From assembly GCA_900540475.1 (NCBI GenBank), contig UQGG01000022.1:1-64000 (forward strand): a DNA stretch of 64,000 nt. Direction: 5' to 3'. Positions 26,068-35,599 of this stretch are shown here, one piece after another. Source of the DNA: an uncultured Robinsoniella sp. (lineage in GTDB: Bacteria > Bacillota > Clostridia > Lachnospirales > Lachnospiraceae). The notes beneath the pieces were generated by a model. That model did no database searches and had not been told where the DNA came from. It saw nothing but the letters and a program-made list of their open reading frames with translations. Position 1 is the stretch's first letter. The number at the start of each line of letters is the position of its first letter. A program made the translations under genes and the position numbers.

Positions 26068-28045
26068 GAAGACTGTTTCTAAAGTTACAAAACAAAGTGT
26101 AAATGTGCAGGAAACATCAAAAAAAGCTGACGAAAAGCTGACGAAAGAAATGGAAAAGGAACAGGCAGAGGATAAAATGCGGTCGGTTCTGGAAACGTTT
26201 TCGGAAAGTGCGGTTGATATGGATCCCTACCAGGAACGGTTTAACAGACATGTGGAAGAATTGAGATGGCTCTATATGGAGTTATATAACAATGATTATA
26301 TGTTTGATGATCTGTGTAAAAATATGTATGGATTTTATCAGGACCGGAAAGCAGCCCTTAAGAATCTGGATCAGAAAAGGGAGCAGAAACAGGATTGGTT
26401 CAAGCAAAGTGATATGCTGGGCATGATGCTGTATGTGGATAATTTTGCCGGGAACCTGCAGGGTGTAAAGGGAAAGCTGGATTATATTGAACAGTGTAAT
26501 GTCAATTATGTGCACCTGATGCCCCTTTTGCAGTCACCGGAGGGACGGTCAGACGGCGGATATGCAGTGTCTGATTTTCGGAAAGTCCAGGATAATCTGG
26601 GGACTATGAATGACCTTGCGGAACTTACAGAGGAATGCCACAAGAGAGATATGAGCGTGTGCCTTGATTTTGTAATGAACCATACTTCTGAGGATCATGA
26701 CTGGGCAGTGCGGGCAAGGCAGGGAGATGGCGAATATATGAGCCGTTATTTCTTCTATGACAACTATTCTATTCCGGCGATGTTTGAGCGGACCGTGCCT
26801 CAGGTATTTCCCACAACGGCTCCGGGGAACTTTACGTACCTGCCCGAGAACCGGAATTTTGTCATGACCAGTTTCTATCCTTATCAATGGGATTTGAATT
26901 ACCAGAATCCTGCGGTATTTAATGAAATGATGTACAATTTCCTTTTCTTCGCAAATCAGGGGATTGATATTATCCGTATTGATGCGGTTCCTTATATCTG
27001 GAAACAGATCGGGACGGACTGCCGTAATCTGCCCCAGGTTCATACCATCGTCCGCATGATGCGTATGATCGGGGAAATTGTATGCCCTGGTATTCTGCTT
27101 TTGGGCGAGGTGGTAATGGAACCGGAGAAGGTTACTCCATATTTTGGATCAGTAGACAAGCCCGAGTGCCATATGCTTTACAACGTCACCACCATGGCGA
27201 CTACCTGGAATTCGGTTGCAACCAGGGATGTGAGGCTGTTAAAACAGCAGATGGAAATTATCGACAGGCTTCCCAAGGAATATACCTTTCTGAATTACCT
27301 CAGATGTCACGATGACATCGGATGGGGGCTGGATTATAAGACCTTGAAAAACTGGGGAATGGAGGAGAGACCGCATAAGCAGTACATTAATGACTTCTTC
27401 ACAGGCAGTCTGGAAGGCAGTTTCAGCCGGGGAGAATTATACAATGCAGATCCGGTGACGGGCGATGCACGTTTCTGTGGAACGACTGCTTCCATGTGCG
27501 GTGTGGAAAAAGCAGGATTTGAACAGGATGAGCAGGGGATGAAGCAGGCAATCCAGCTGGATATCATGCTGCATGCATATATGTTTATGCAGTCCGGAAT
27601 ACCGGTAATTTACAGCGGGGATGAGATTGCCCAGGTTAACGATTACAGCTACAAAGAGGATCCCAACAAGGCTCCTGACTCCAGATATATCCACCGCGGG
27701 GCGTTTAAATGGGATCTGACAGCGTATATCGGGGATGACAAATCTGTGCAGGGGCAGGTATTTTCACGGTTGGGACAGCTGGAAGATATCCGCGGGAGCC
27801 ATAAGGCGTTTGTGTCTACGGCGGACACATGGACACTGGAGACCTGGGATAACAGCGTATTGTGCCTGGTTCGCGTGGCTGACGGTGAGAAAGTGACAGG
27901 ACTATTTAACTTTAGTGAAAATGAAAGAATCGCATGGATCAACGAAGAGGACGGAATGTATCAGGATTTGGTTACCGGTAAAGAGATGAGAGCGTCCGGT
28001 GTTAAGATGCCGGGATATGGGTTTTACTGGCTGAAGAGAAAATAA
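26048..28045 (+). CDS. amylosucrase-like GH13 enzyme
   Basis: A 666-residue GH13 subfamily 4-type protein. Amylosucrase transfers glucose from sucrose to a growing alpha-1,4-glucan and releases fructose. Family blocks are readable: DMLGMMLYVDNFAGNLQGVK, YVHLMPLLQSPEGRSDGGYA, LDFVMNHTSEDHDWA, IIRIDAVPYIWKQIGT (nucleophile D), LLGEVVMEPE (acid/base E), NYLRCHDDIGWG. The start at 26048 is supported by GGAGGA 4 nt upstream. The first about 45 residues are Lys/Glu-rich and outside the fold. Some relatives act mainly as sucrose hydrolases, so glucan synthesis is not certain. It is separated from the ABC operon by 365 nt and has a candidate promoter of its own. Confidence 0.87.
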   Translation: MKKKSIKKTVSKVTKQSVNVQETSKKADEKLTKEMEKEQAEDKMRSVLETFSESAVDMDPYQERFNRHVEELRWLYMELYNNDYMFDDLCKNMYGFYQDRKAALKNLDQKREQKQDWFKQSDMLGMMLYVDNFAGNLQGVKGKLDYIEQCNVNYVHLMPLLQSPEGRSDGGYAVSDFRKVQDNLGTMNDLAELTEECHKRDMSVCLDFVMNHTSEDHDWAVRARQGDGEYMSRYFFYDNYSIPAMFERTVPQVFPTTAPGNFTYLPENRNFVMTSFYPYQWDLNYQNPAVFNEMMYNFLFFANQGIDIIRIDAVPYIWKQIGTDCRNLPQVHTIVRMMRMIGEIVCPGILLLGEVVMEPEKVTPYFGSVDKPECHMLYNVTTMATTWNSVATRDVRLLKQQMEIIDRLPKEYTFLNYLRCHDDIGWGLDYKTLKNWGMEERPHKQYINDFFTGSLEGSFSRGELYNADPVTGDARFCGTTASMCGVEKAGFEQDEQGMKQAIQLDIMLHAYMFMQSGIPVIYSGDEIAQVNDYSYKEDPNKAPDSRYIHRGAFKWDLTAYIGDDKSVQGQVFSRLGQLEDIRGSHKAFVSTADTWTLETWDNSVLCLVRVADGEKVTGLFNFSENERIAWINEEDGMYQDLVTGKEMRASGVKMPGYGFYWLKRK

Positions 28046-28054
28046 TCTTACAAT

Positions 28055-28092
28055 CTGGCATTGTACTTGTTAAGTGCAGTGCCATTTTTGTG
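28055..28092 (+). terminator. intrinsic terminator after amylosucrase
   Basis: TGGCATTGTACTT and AAGTGCAGTGCCA pair around a short loop and are followed by TTTTTGTG, 10 nt after the stop codon. Confidence 0.75.
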
Positions 28093-28182
28093 TGATCACG
28101 TGGATTCCTCCTTGTGAATCAGCCAGCCCCATGATAAAATAAGTTAAAATTTGCTCAGTTACAGATAGGAGGGGGTACAGTG

Positions 28183-29556
28183 ATGAAATATTTGAAATGG
28201 AGTCTGGCTGTTATGATGATGGTGGTGGTAATGACTGCGGTTATGCCTGTCCACGCAGAAGCAAAACAGAACCGACCGGAAAATGTAAAAGCGGTGCTTG
28301 GTGACAAAACAGTAAAGCTTACCTGGAAATCCAGCAAAGGCGCCAGATATTACCGCATTTATCAATACGATCCGAAGAAAAACAATTACCGGCGTGTTCA
28401 GAAGATAACCGGAACTTCCTATACTTTCCGCAAGTTGAAATGCGGAGTGAGCTATTGTTTTAAAATAAAAGCCTATGCCATAAAAAAGGGGAAGACAATT
28501 TCCAGTTCATTTTCTAAAGTAGTAACAGCGGTGCCTAAACCCGTGGTGAGGAAGCCGTCAGGCGTGAGGGCTAAGGCAGATCAGAACAGCATTACCTTAA
28601 GCTGGGAAAAGGCGGCAGGGGCAACCGGGTATTCCGTCTATCAGTACAGTGAGAGCCGGAATAAATATGTCAAAATTGCATCTACTACCAAAAGAAGCTA
28701 TCAGGTGAAAGGGTTAAAAGCCGGAGCTGTCTGTAAATTCAAGGTTAAGACCAGAAGAAAGGCGGACGGAAAGATCTATTACAGCAAATATAGTTCTGCC
28801 GTGGAAGCGAAAGTGCCAAAGGTTAAGAAAAAAGGAAAATCCACGCTGAAGAAGTTCCTTAAGACGGCAATGGAGCCGGCAGGCAAGACCATGTATGTCT
28901 GGGGAGGCGGCTGGAATGAAGCGGATACGGGAGCCGGAACAGATGCCACTACCATAGGAATCAGTCCTGAATGGGAACGGTTTTTTAACAAACAGGACAG
29001 CAGCTATGACTATAACCAGACCCGGTATCAGATTCGCAACGGACTGGACTGCTCCGGTTATGTGGGTTGGTGTATCTACAATATTATGAACACAACCAGT
29101 GGAAAAGAAGGCTATGTTATGAAAGCAGAGGATATGGCATCCAATTATGCATCCAGAGGCTGGGGGCAGTATGTGAGCCGTTTCAGCGTCCGTGATTATA
29201 TGCCTGGAGATATTATGAGTTCTTCCTGCAGTGACTGCGGGCATGTGTGGATTGTAGTGGGAGCATGTCAGGATGGAAGTGTGGTACTGGTGCACAGCAG
29301 TCCCCAGGGAGTGCAGATAAACGGCACCGTGGACCGCTATGGAAATACTTCCAGTGAGGCTGTAAATCTGGCAACTTATTACATGAAGAACTATTTTCCC
29401 AAGTGGTATAAGAAATACCCAAATTGTATGCGGGGGGAAAGCTACCTGTCCCACTATGCCCAGATGCGCTGGGATGTATCGGGAAATGCAGTTATGACAG
29501 ACCCGGACAGGTATCGGAATAAGACGGCTGCCCAGATCTTGCAGGATTTATTTTAA
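28183..29556 (+). CDS. secreted FN3-FN3-NlpC/P60-type cysteine hydrolase
   Basis: A 457-residue secreted protein. The signal peptide ends near MPVHAEAKQ (residue 25). Two fibronectin type III domains follow at about 32-117 and 121-212, each with the YQY-[DS] motif and a YSKYS-like end. A Lys-rich linker leads to a C-terminal cysteine peptidase fold with C290 (LDCSGYVGW) and H354 (CGHVWIVVG), as in NlpC/P60 peptidoglycan hydrolases. AGGAGGGGG lies 7 nt before ATG 28183; the GTG at 28180 is also in frame. The FN3 pair closely resembles those at the C-termini of the two giant glycosidases in this window. Confidence 0.85.
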   Translation: MKYLKWSLAVMMMVVVMTAVMPVHAEAKQNRPENVKAVLGDKTVKLTWKSSKGARYYRIYQYDPKKNNYRRVQKITGTSYTFRKLKCGVSYCFKIKAYAIKKGKTISSSFSKVVTAVPKPVVRKPSGVRAKADQNSITLSWEKAAGATGYSVYQYSESRNKYVKIASTTKRSYQVKGLKAGAVCKFKVKTRRKADGKIYYSKYSSAVEAKVPKVKKKGKSTLKKFLKTAMEPAGKTMYVWGGGWNEADTGAGTDATTIGISPEWERFFNKQDSSYDYNQTRYQIRNGLDCSGYVGWCIYNIMNTTSGKEGYVMKAEDMASNYASRGWGQYVSRFSVRDYMPGDIMSSSCSDCGHVWIVVGACQDGSVVLVHSSPQGVQINGTVDRYGNTSSEAVNLATYYMKNYFPKWYKKYPNCMRGESYLSHYAQMRWDVSGNAVMTDPDRYRNKTAAQILQDLF

Positions 29557-29643
29557 GCGTCTTTTGGGATTCCCCAAATAGAATCGTAAAAGGAAGCCAT
29601 TTACAAATGCTTTACCGTATGACCAGAAAGAAAGGAATAGAAA

Positions 29644-31071
29644 ATGCCTTATTTATATGACCAATTAAGAGATTACGCCAAATCAGATTATTATCCTTTT
29701 CATATGCCCGGACATAAACGGCGTCTGGGTGGGTTTATGAATCCCATAGAGACAGACATTACAGAAATTGAGGGGTTTGATAATCTGCATCATGCTGAGG
29801 GAATACTAAAAGAGGCTCAGGAGCGGGCGGCAGCAGTCTACGGTTCTGAGAATACCTATTTTCTGGTAAATGGAAGTACTGCCGGAATTCTTGGCGCAGT
29901 CTCTGCATGCACATCCATAGGAGGTAAGATTCTTATGGCGAGAAACTGCCATAAGGCTGTTTACCACAGTGTTTTGATCAGAGAATTAGACGCCGTATAT
30001 ATTTATCCACAACAGGAACAGGGAATTGGACTGAATTGTGGATTAAGTCCTGAAAAAATCCGGGAAATGTTGATAACTGCTCCGGATATCCAGGCAGTTA
30101 TAATTACATCCCCTTCATATGATGGGGTAGTTTCGGATGTGGAAAAGATAGCGGATATCTGCCATACTTATCAAAAACCCCTGATTGTGGATGAGGCACA
30201 TGGTGCGCATTTTGGGTTTCATCCGTATTTTCCCAAGAATTCCATTGGAGAAGGGGCAGATATTGTTATTCACAGCCTGCATAAAACGCTGCCGGCATTT
30301 ACCCAGACAGGACTGATTCATTTAAACGGCAGTCTTGTAGATCAAGCAGTTCTTGAGAGATATCTGGGTATTTATCAGACCAGCAGCCCCTCTTACCTGC
30401 TCATGGCGGGAGTGGATCAGTGCATACGGATGATGGAGGAATCGGGTGACAGGCTCTTTGGTGAGTTCGTAGAAAATCTGGAGCAGTTCCGTAGAAAAAT
30501 CGGTGAATTGCAAATGGTGGGTCTGGCTGGAAAAGAGGAATTGTCAGGAGAGAAGGATGTTGCTGATCTGGATCTGTCAAAGCTGATTCTATATATAAAA
30601 AATGGCAGTATGAGCGGAAATGAGTTGTATGAAGAATTGCTGGAGGGCTACCATCTCCAGCTGGAAATGGCAGCGGGGGATTATGCACTGGCGTTAACAT
30701 CCATAGGAGACACCCGGGAGGGCTTTGACAGGCTGTATCAGGCACTGGAAGAGATTGACAGAAGGCTGCTGGCAAAGGATCCTGTCCAATTAGAAAAAAG
30801 GTCATATGCCGGAATTGATAACCAGACGGAAATGCCTATCTGCCGGGCGGTGGAAAGGAAAATGGAGAGGATATTGCTGGAAAATGCCACAGGGCGTATA
30901 GCCGGAGAATTCGTATATCTCTATCCGCCAGGCATTCCGCTGATCGTGCCGGGTGAAAAAATAAGTGGAGAGTTTGTGGAAAACGTATTACAATATAGGG
31001 AAAAAGGATTTTCGCTTCAGGGAATGAAAGACTATTCCGGAAAATATCTGGAGGTTCTGGAGCGTGTTTGA
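29644..31071 (+). CDS. Orn/Lys/Arg decarboxylase family protein (YaaO-like)
   Basis: A 475-residue PLP enzyme of the fold I basic amino acid decarboxylase family. The N-terminal PFHMPGHKRR and TDITEIEGFDNLHHAEG are diagnostic; DEAHGAHF carries the PLP-binding Asp and HSLHKTLPAFTQ carries the Schiff-base K214. Members make cadaverine, putrescine or agmatine; the sequence does not settle which. It opens the conserved cluster that continues with a kinase-like gene, holB, ricT, trmN6 and rsmI, as yaaO does in Bacillus subtilis. Confidence 0.92.
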   Translation: MPYLYDQLRDYAKSDYYPFHMPGHKRRLGGFMNPIETDITEIEGFDNLHHAEGILKEAQERAAAVYGSENTYFLVNGSTAGILGAVSACTSIGGKILMARNCHKAVYHSVLIRELDAVYIYPQQEQGIGLNCGLSPEKIREMLITAPDIQAVIITSPSYDGVVSDVEKIADICHTYQKPLIVDEAHGAHFGFHPYFPKNSIGEGADIVIHSLHKTLPAFTQTGLIHLNGSLVDQAVLERYLGIYQTSSPSYLLMAGVDQCIRMMEESGDRLFGEFVENLEQFRRKIGELQMVGLAGKEELSGEKDVADLDLSKLILYIKNGSMSGNELYEELLEGYHLQLEMAAGDYALALTSIGDTREGFDRLYQALEEIDRRLLAKDPVQLEKRSYAGIDNQTEMPICRAVERKMERILLENATGRIAGEFVYLYPPGIPLIVPGEKISGEFVENVLQYREKGFSLQGMKDYSGKYLEVLERV

Positions 31072-31151
31072 AAAACCTTTTTTGCAGGCTGAAGTCTCCG
31101 CTTTGCGGTATAGAATCGGCACCGCTAATAATTTACAGAAAGAGGATATTT

Positions 31152-31745
31152 ATGGGAAAGATATTTTACATCATGGGAAAAAGTGCAACTGGGAAAGATA
31201 CGATTTTTAAGGAGGTATTGAAAAATAAGAAGATACATTTGAAAAATGTAATTCTTTATACCTCCCGTCCGATCCGTGCAAAGGAAAAAGATGGGGTAGA
31301 ATATCATTTTGTAGATGAGTCCAGACTGTTGGAACTTCAAAATGCGGGAAAGGTGATTGAGATGCGCTCTTATGATACCATTCATGGCATCTGGAGCTAT
31401 GCTACGGTGGATGATGGACAGTTCGATTTAGATAATGAGAATTTTCTGGCAATTGGGACACTGGAATCTTTTGAGAAGATGAAAGCTTATTTTGGAGAGA
31501 AAAAAGTTGTGCCTGTTTATATTGAGGTTGCGGATGACAACCGGCTTGAGCGGGCGCTGAGACGGGAAAGAAAGCAGGAACAGCCCAAATACGAGGAACT
31601 GTGCCGCAGATTTTTGGCGGATTCCCAGGACTTTTCGGAAGAAAATATTGCAAATGCGGGTATTTCCAAGCGTTTTTTCAATGATAAGGACAGAGAAGCC
31701 TGTATAAATGAAGTGGTGGAATACATTTATGGGATTATAAATTAA
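31152..31745 (+). CDS. guanylate kinase-like P-loop protein
   Basis: A 197-residue nucleotide kinase fold. The P-loop is GKSATGKDT at residues 8-17 and the Gmk-type segment LYTSRPIRAKEKDGVEYHF follows. The rest departs from housekeeping guanylate kinase: the YxGxxYGT loop reads SYDTIHGIWSYAT, and the C-terminal half is poorly conserved. AGAGGA is 5 nt before ATG 31152; an in-frame TTG at 31068 has no clear ribosome site. In the Bacillus cluster this position is held by tmk. It may be a paralogue with another role. Confidence 0.78.
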   Translation: MGKIFYIMGKSATGKDTIFKEVLKNKKIHLKNVILYTSRPIRAKEKDGVEYHFVDESRLLELQNAGKVIEMRSYDTIHGIWSYATVDDGQFDLDNENFLAIGTLESFEKMKAYFGEKKVVPVYIEVADDNRLERALRRERKQEQPKYEELCRRFLADSQDFSEENIANAGISKRFFNDKDREACINEVVEYIYGIIN

Positions 31746-31862
31746 ACTGGTTCACAGACAATTCATACAATTTACCCAAAAAAGCTAGGTAAATGGAGCA
31801 TGTTATGATATAATAGGACTTACTAAGACAGATGGTGCAAAGAGGCAGTGAGGAGTGATATT

Positions 31863-32852
31863 ATGCCAGGATTTAATAAGATTATAGGACACAAACAAAT
31901 AGTGGAACATTTACAGAATGCAATGAAGATGAACAAGGTTTCTCATGCTTATATATTTAATGGTGAAAAAGGTTCTGGCAAGAAGAGTCTGGCTAATATT
32001 TTTGCTATGGCATTACAGTGTGAGGGAGAAGGTGCAAAGCCATGTGGTATGTGCAGATCCTGCAAACAGGCTGAAAGCGGAAACCATCCGGATATTATTA
32101 CGGTGAACCATGATAAGCCAAATAGTATTGGAGTTGAAGATATCAGGGAAAAGCTGGTGGGAGACGTTATGGTGAAGCCCTACAGCAGCCCTTACAAAGT
32201 ATATATCGTGCCGGACGCTGAGAAGATGACGGTTCAGGCACAGAATGCTTTACTGAAGACAATAGAGGAGCCGCCGTCATATGTAGTCATTCTCTTACTG
32301 ACGGCTAACGCAACTTCACTGTTAGCTACGATTTTATCCAGGTGCGTAACTTTAAATATGAAGCCGGTGCCGGATGAAATGGTGAAGAAGTATCTGATGG
32401 AAAATGTGGAAGTACCGGACTATCAGGCGGACGTCTGCGTGGCATTTGCCCAGGGAAACATTGGGAAAGCGGTACAGCTGGCATCATCGGATAACTTTAA
32501 TGAGATTAAGGCAGCTGCACTTCATCTGCTTACCCATGCAAAAGACATGGATATCAGTGATATTATAGCGGCGGTAAAAGCAGTTTCCGAATTCAAGATG
32601 GAGATACAGGACTATCTGGACATTCTGGCGATCTGGTATCGGGACGTGCTTTACTTTAAGGCAACGAAAGATCCCAATGGGCTGGTGTTCCGGGATCAGG
32701 TAAGAGTGATTTCCACTCAGACGAATATGAGTTCTTATGAGGGGATTGAGAAGATATTAAGTGGATTGCAGAAGGCGAAGGCTCGTCTGAATGCCAATGT
32801 AAACTTTGATTTAACGATGGAATTATTGTTCCTTATGATAAAGGAGAACTAG
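31863..32852 (+). CDS. holB: DNA polymerase III delta' subunit
   Basis: A 329-residue clamp loader subunit. GHKQIVEHLQNAMKMNKVSHAYIF and GEKGSGKKSLANIFA give the P-loop. The zinc module is visible as CEGEGAKPCGMCRSCKQ, followed by HPDIITV and the NALLKTIEEPPSYVVILLLT block with sensor I. AGGAG is 7 nt before ATG 31863. It acts with gamma/tau and delta to load the sliding clamp. RicT follows after 2 nt, so the two are in one operon. Confidence 0.93.
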   Translation: MPGFNKIIGHKQIVEHLQNAMKMNKVSHAYIFNGEKGSGKKSLANIFAMALQCEGEGAKPCGMCRSCKQAESGNHPDIITVNHDKPNSIGVEDIREKLVGDVMVKPYSSPYKVYIVPDAEKMTVQAQNALLKTIEEPPSYVVILLLTANATSLLATILSRCVTLNMKPVPDEMVKKYLMENVEVPDYQADVCVAFAQGNIGKAVQLASSDNFNEIKAAALHLLTHAKDMDISDIIAAVKAVSEFKMEIQDYLDILAIWYRDVLYFKATKDPNGLVFRDQVRVISTQTNMSSYEGIEKILSGLQKAKARLNANVNFDLTMELLFLMIKEN

Positions 32853-32854
32853 CA

Positions 32855-33760
32855 ATGGTTAAGATTGTAGGTGTTAGATTTCGTAATGCAGGAAAGATCT
32901 ATTATTTTGATCCCAAGCATTACACGATGGAATCAGGGGATCACGTAATCGTGGAAACAGCGAGAGGTGTGGAATACGGAACCGTGGTAACCAAGGTTAC
33001 GGATATGGATGAGAAGAAAGTGGTTCAGCCTTTAAAGCCGGTGATCCGGGTGGCAACCCAGGAGGATGCGGAAAGAGAGCTGAAGAATAAAGAAAAGGAA
33101 AAGGATGCTCTTCGTATCTGCCAGGAGAAGATTAAAAAACACAATCTGGAAATGAAACTCATCGATGCTGAGTATACTTTCGATAATAATAAAGTACTGT
33201 TTTACTTCACGGCAGACGGAAGAATAGATTTCCGTGATCTGGTTAAGGATCTTGCGGCAGTATTTAAGACCAGAATCGAACTCCGCCAGATCGGTGTTCG
33301 TGATGAAACAAAGATTCTTGGAGGAATCGGAATCTGCGGCCGTCCGCTCTGCTGTAATACATACCTTGCGGAGTTTGCGCCGGTATCCATTAAAATGGCG
33401 AAAGAACAGAATCTTTCTTTGAATCCCACCAAGATTTCCGGCGTATGCGGAAGATTGATGTGCTGTCTGAAGAATGAAGAAGAGACCTATGAATATCTGA
33501 ACAGCAGGCTGCCAAATGTGGGAGACCGTGTTCTTGCGGAAGATGGATTAAAAGGAGAAGTTCAAAGTGTCAGTGTGCTTCGCCAGACCGTAAAAGTGAT
33601 CGTAGAAGTTAATGATGAAAAAGAAATTCGTGATTATAAAGTGGACCAGCTGAAATTCAAACCGAAACGCAAAAAAGAGAAGATCAGTGTGGATAAGGAA
33701 TTGAAGCAGCTGGAAGAGATGGAGAAAAAAGAAGGGAAATCCAAGTTAGATGACAATTGA
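32855..33760 (+). CDS. ricT: PSP1-domain regulator RicT (YaaT)
   Basis: A 301-residue protein with the PSP1 domain: VGVRFRNAGKIYYFDPKH at the start, GVEYGTVVTKV, and the cysteine motifs GICGRPLCCNTYL and GVCGRLMCCLKNE. In Bacillus RicT joins RicA and RicF in a [4Fe-4S]-containing complex that aids RNase Y-dependent mRNA processing and sporulation. No ricA or ricF gene lies in the window. It is tightly packed between holB (2 nt) and trmN6 (11-nt overlap). Confidence 0.94.
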   Translation: MVKIVGVRFRNAGKIYYFDPKHYTMESGDHVIVETARGVEYGTVVTKVTDMDEKKVVQPLKPVIRVATQEDAERELKNKEKEKDALRICQEKIKKHNLEMKLIDAEYTFDNNKVLFYFTADGRIDFRDLVKDLAAVFKTRIELRQIGVRDETKILGGIGICGRPLCCNTYLAEFAPVSIKMAKEQNLSLNPTKISGVCGRLMCCLKNEEETYEYLNSRLPNVGDRVLAEDGLKGEVQSVSVLRQTVKVIVEVNDEKEIRDYKVDQLKFKPKRKKEKISVDKELKQLEEMEKKEGKSKLDDN

Positions 33761-34487
33761 GCTGTATCCCGGTGAGCGCCTGGATGATCTGGAGCGCAAC
33801 GGATATAAGATTATTCAAAATGATAAGACATTCTGCTTTGGAATGGATGCGGTGCTGCTTTCCGGTTTTGTCCGGGTAAAGCCGGGAGAGAAGGCACTGG
33901 ATCTGGGAACCGGAACCGGTATTATTCCCATTTTGCTGAAGGCAAAAACCAGTGGAGAGCATTTTACCGGTCTGGAGATTCAGGAAGCCAGCGCTGACAT
34001 GGCAAGGAGGAGTGTTCTCTACAATCATCTGGAAGATCAGATTTCTATTGTACAAGGAGATATCAAAGAGGCCCATACATTATTTGATGCGGCTTCTTTT
34101 GATGTTATTACAAGTAATCCGCCTTATATGACAGGGAACCATGGCCTGGTCAATCCGGATATGCCTAAGGCGATTGCGAGACATGAGATTCTGTGTACGC
34201 TGGATGATGTAATTGGACAGGCGTCCAGGCTGCTGCGTCCGGGCGGAAGGTTCTATATGGTGCACAGGCCATTTCGGATGGCTGAGATTATGACGAAGAT
34301 GACTGCACATCGTTTGGAGCCTAAGCGGATGCGGTTAGTATATCCCTTTGTGGACAAAGAGCCAAATATGGTGCTGATCGAAGGATTAAAGGGTGGAAAA
34401 TCCAGGATAACCGTTGAAAAACCATTGATTGTGTACAAAGAACCTGGTGTATATACTGATGAAATTTATGACGTATATGGCTATTGA
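33750..34487 (+). CDS. trmN6: tRNA1(Val) A37 N6-methyltransferase (YabB/TrmN6-like)
   Basis: A 245-residue class I methyltransferase. Motif I reads LDLGTGTGIIPILL near residue 50 and the N6-adenine signature is SNPPYM near residue 127. GDIKEAHTLF and RLLRPGGRFYMV follow the family order. It starts inside the end of ricT (11-nt overlap). The family modifies A37 of tRNA-Val in Escherichia coli, so the same target is likely. Confidence 0.9.
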   Translation: MTIELYPGERLDDLERNGYKIIQNDKTFCFGMDAVLLSGFVRVKPGEKALDLGTGTGIIPILLKAKTSGEHFTGLEIQEASADMARRSVLYNHLEDQISIVQGDIKEAHTLFDAASFDVITSNPPYMTGNHGLVNPDMPKAIARHEILCTLDDVIGQASRLLRPGGRFYMVHRPFRMAEIMTKMTAHRLEPKRMRLVYPFVDKEPNMVLIEGLKGGKSRITVEKPLIVYKEPGVYTDEIYDVYGY

Positions 34488-34598
34488 TCTTATGCTGCTT
34501 CACAGATGCACACCTGAAGCAGAGATCAGGGACTCTGCTCACAGTTATTTACGCAATCCGGTACTCATTTATGGGAATTAGTAAAAGGAGATGATCAC

Positions 34599-35435
34599 AT
34601 GCAGGGAAAATTATATTTATGTGCTACGCCAATTGGAAATCTGGAAGATATTACGATGCGTGTACTCCGTATTTTGAAGGAAGTGGATTTAATTGCAGCC
34701 GAGGATACGAGAAACAGCATCAAGCTGCTGAATCATTTTGACATTAAGACTCCCATGACCAGCTATCATGAGTACAATAAAATTGACAAGGCGCATTATC
34801 TCATTGAACAGATGAGAGACGGGAAAAATATAGCGTTGATAACAGATGCGGGGACGCCTGGGATCTCAGATCCGGGAGAAGAGCTGGTGCGTTTGTGCTA
34901 TGAAGCAGGAGTAGAAGTAACTTCCCTTCCCGGGGCGGCAGCGTGTATTACGGCTCTGACTCTGTCCGGGCTTTCCACAAGGCGGTTTGCATTTGAAGCA
35001 TTTCTGCCCTCTGATAAGAAAGAGAAGAAGGAAGTGCTGGCTGAGTTAGAAGGTGAGACCAGAACCATGATTCTGTATGAGGCACCGCACAGGCTTGTAC
35101 GCACCCTGGAGGAGCTCTTGTCAGTGCTTGGAAACCGGAAGCTTACGGTATGCCGGGAATTGACCAAGAAGCATGAGACTGCTTTTGTCACGACTATGGA
35201 AGAGGCGTTAGCCCATTACAGGGAAGTGGACCCCAGAGGGGAATGTGTGCTGGTGATCGAAGGCAGAAGCCGCCAGGAGATTCGGGAAGAGGCGCGCAAA
35301 GCCTGGGAGGAATTAACCATAGAGGAGCATATGAAGCGCTATCAGGATATCGGAATGGATAAAAAGGAAGCGATGAAATGTGTTGCCAAGGATCGGGGAA
35401 TCAGTAAACGGGATGTTTACCAGGAATTAATATAG
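34599..35435 (+). CDS. rsmI: 16S rRNA (cytidine1402-2'-O)-methyltransferase
   Basis: A 278-residue tetrapyrrole-methylase fold enzyme. Signature blocks are LYLCATPIGNLEDITMRVL, AAEDTRNSIKLLNHF, LITDAGTPGISDPGEELV and SLPGAAACITALTLSGL. It 2'-O-methylates C1402 in the ribosomal P site together with RsmH. AAAGGAG precedes the ATG. It closes the conserved cluster and is followed by a terminator. Confidence 0.95.
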   Translation: MQGKLYLCATPIGNLEDITMRVLRILKEVDLIAAEDTRNSIKLLNHFDIKTPMTSYHEYNKIDKAHYLIEQMRDGKNIALITDAGTPGISDPGEELVRLCYEAGVEVTSLPGAAACITALTLSGLSTRRFAFEAFLPSDKKEKKEVLAELEGETRTMILYEAPHRLVRTLEELLSVLGNRKLTVCRELTKKHETAFVTTMEEALAHYREVDPRGECVLVIEGRSRQEIREEARKAWEELTIEEHMKRYQDIGMDKKEAMKCVAKDRGISKRDVYQELI

Positions 35436-35450
35436 GGCGTTTTAACAATC

Positions 35451-35498
35451 AAAATAGTCCGATAAGCAGTAATAAAACTGTTTATCGGACTATTTTAG
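35451..35498. terminator. strong hairpin terminator after rsmI
   Basis: AAAATAGTCCGATAAGCAG pairs with CTGTTTATCGGACTATTTT across a short loop. Both ends carry A/T runs, so it can act for rsmI and also for the convergent L,D-transpeptidase gene that ends at 35600. Confidence 0.88.
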
Positions 35499-35599
35499 TT
35501 TGTCATAGAGGTGTATTAAAGCTATAAAAAAGTGCAAAGTTTATCAATAATCATGACGCATTTACAAGTGTAGTGGAAAACGGCATGCCGTCAAAAAAT

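Noticed and set aside
28714..29454. A 246-codon minus-strand frame inside the FN3-NlpC/P60 gene
   Set aside because: Antisense shadow of a gene with a clear signal peptide, domains and ribosome site.
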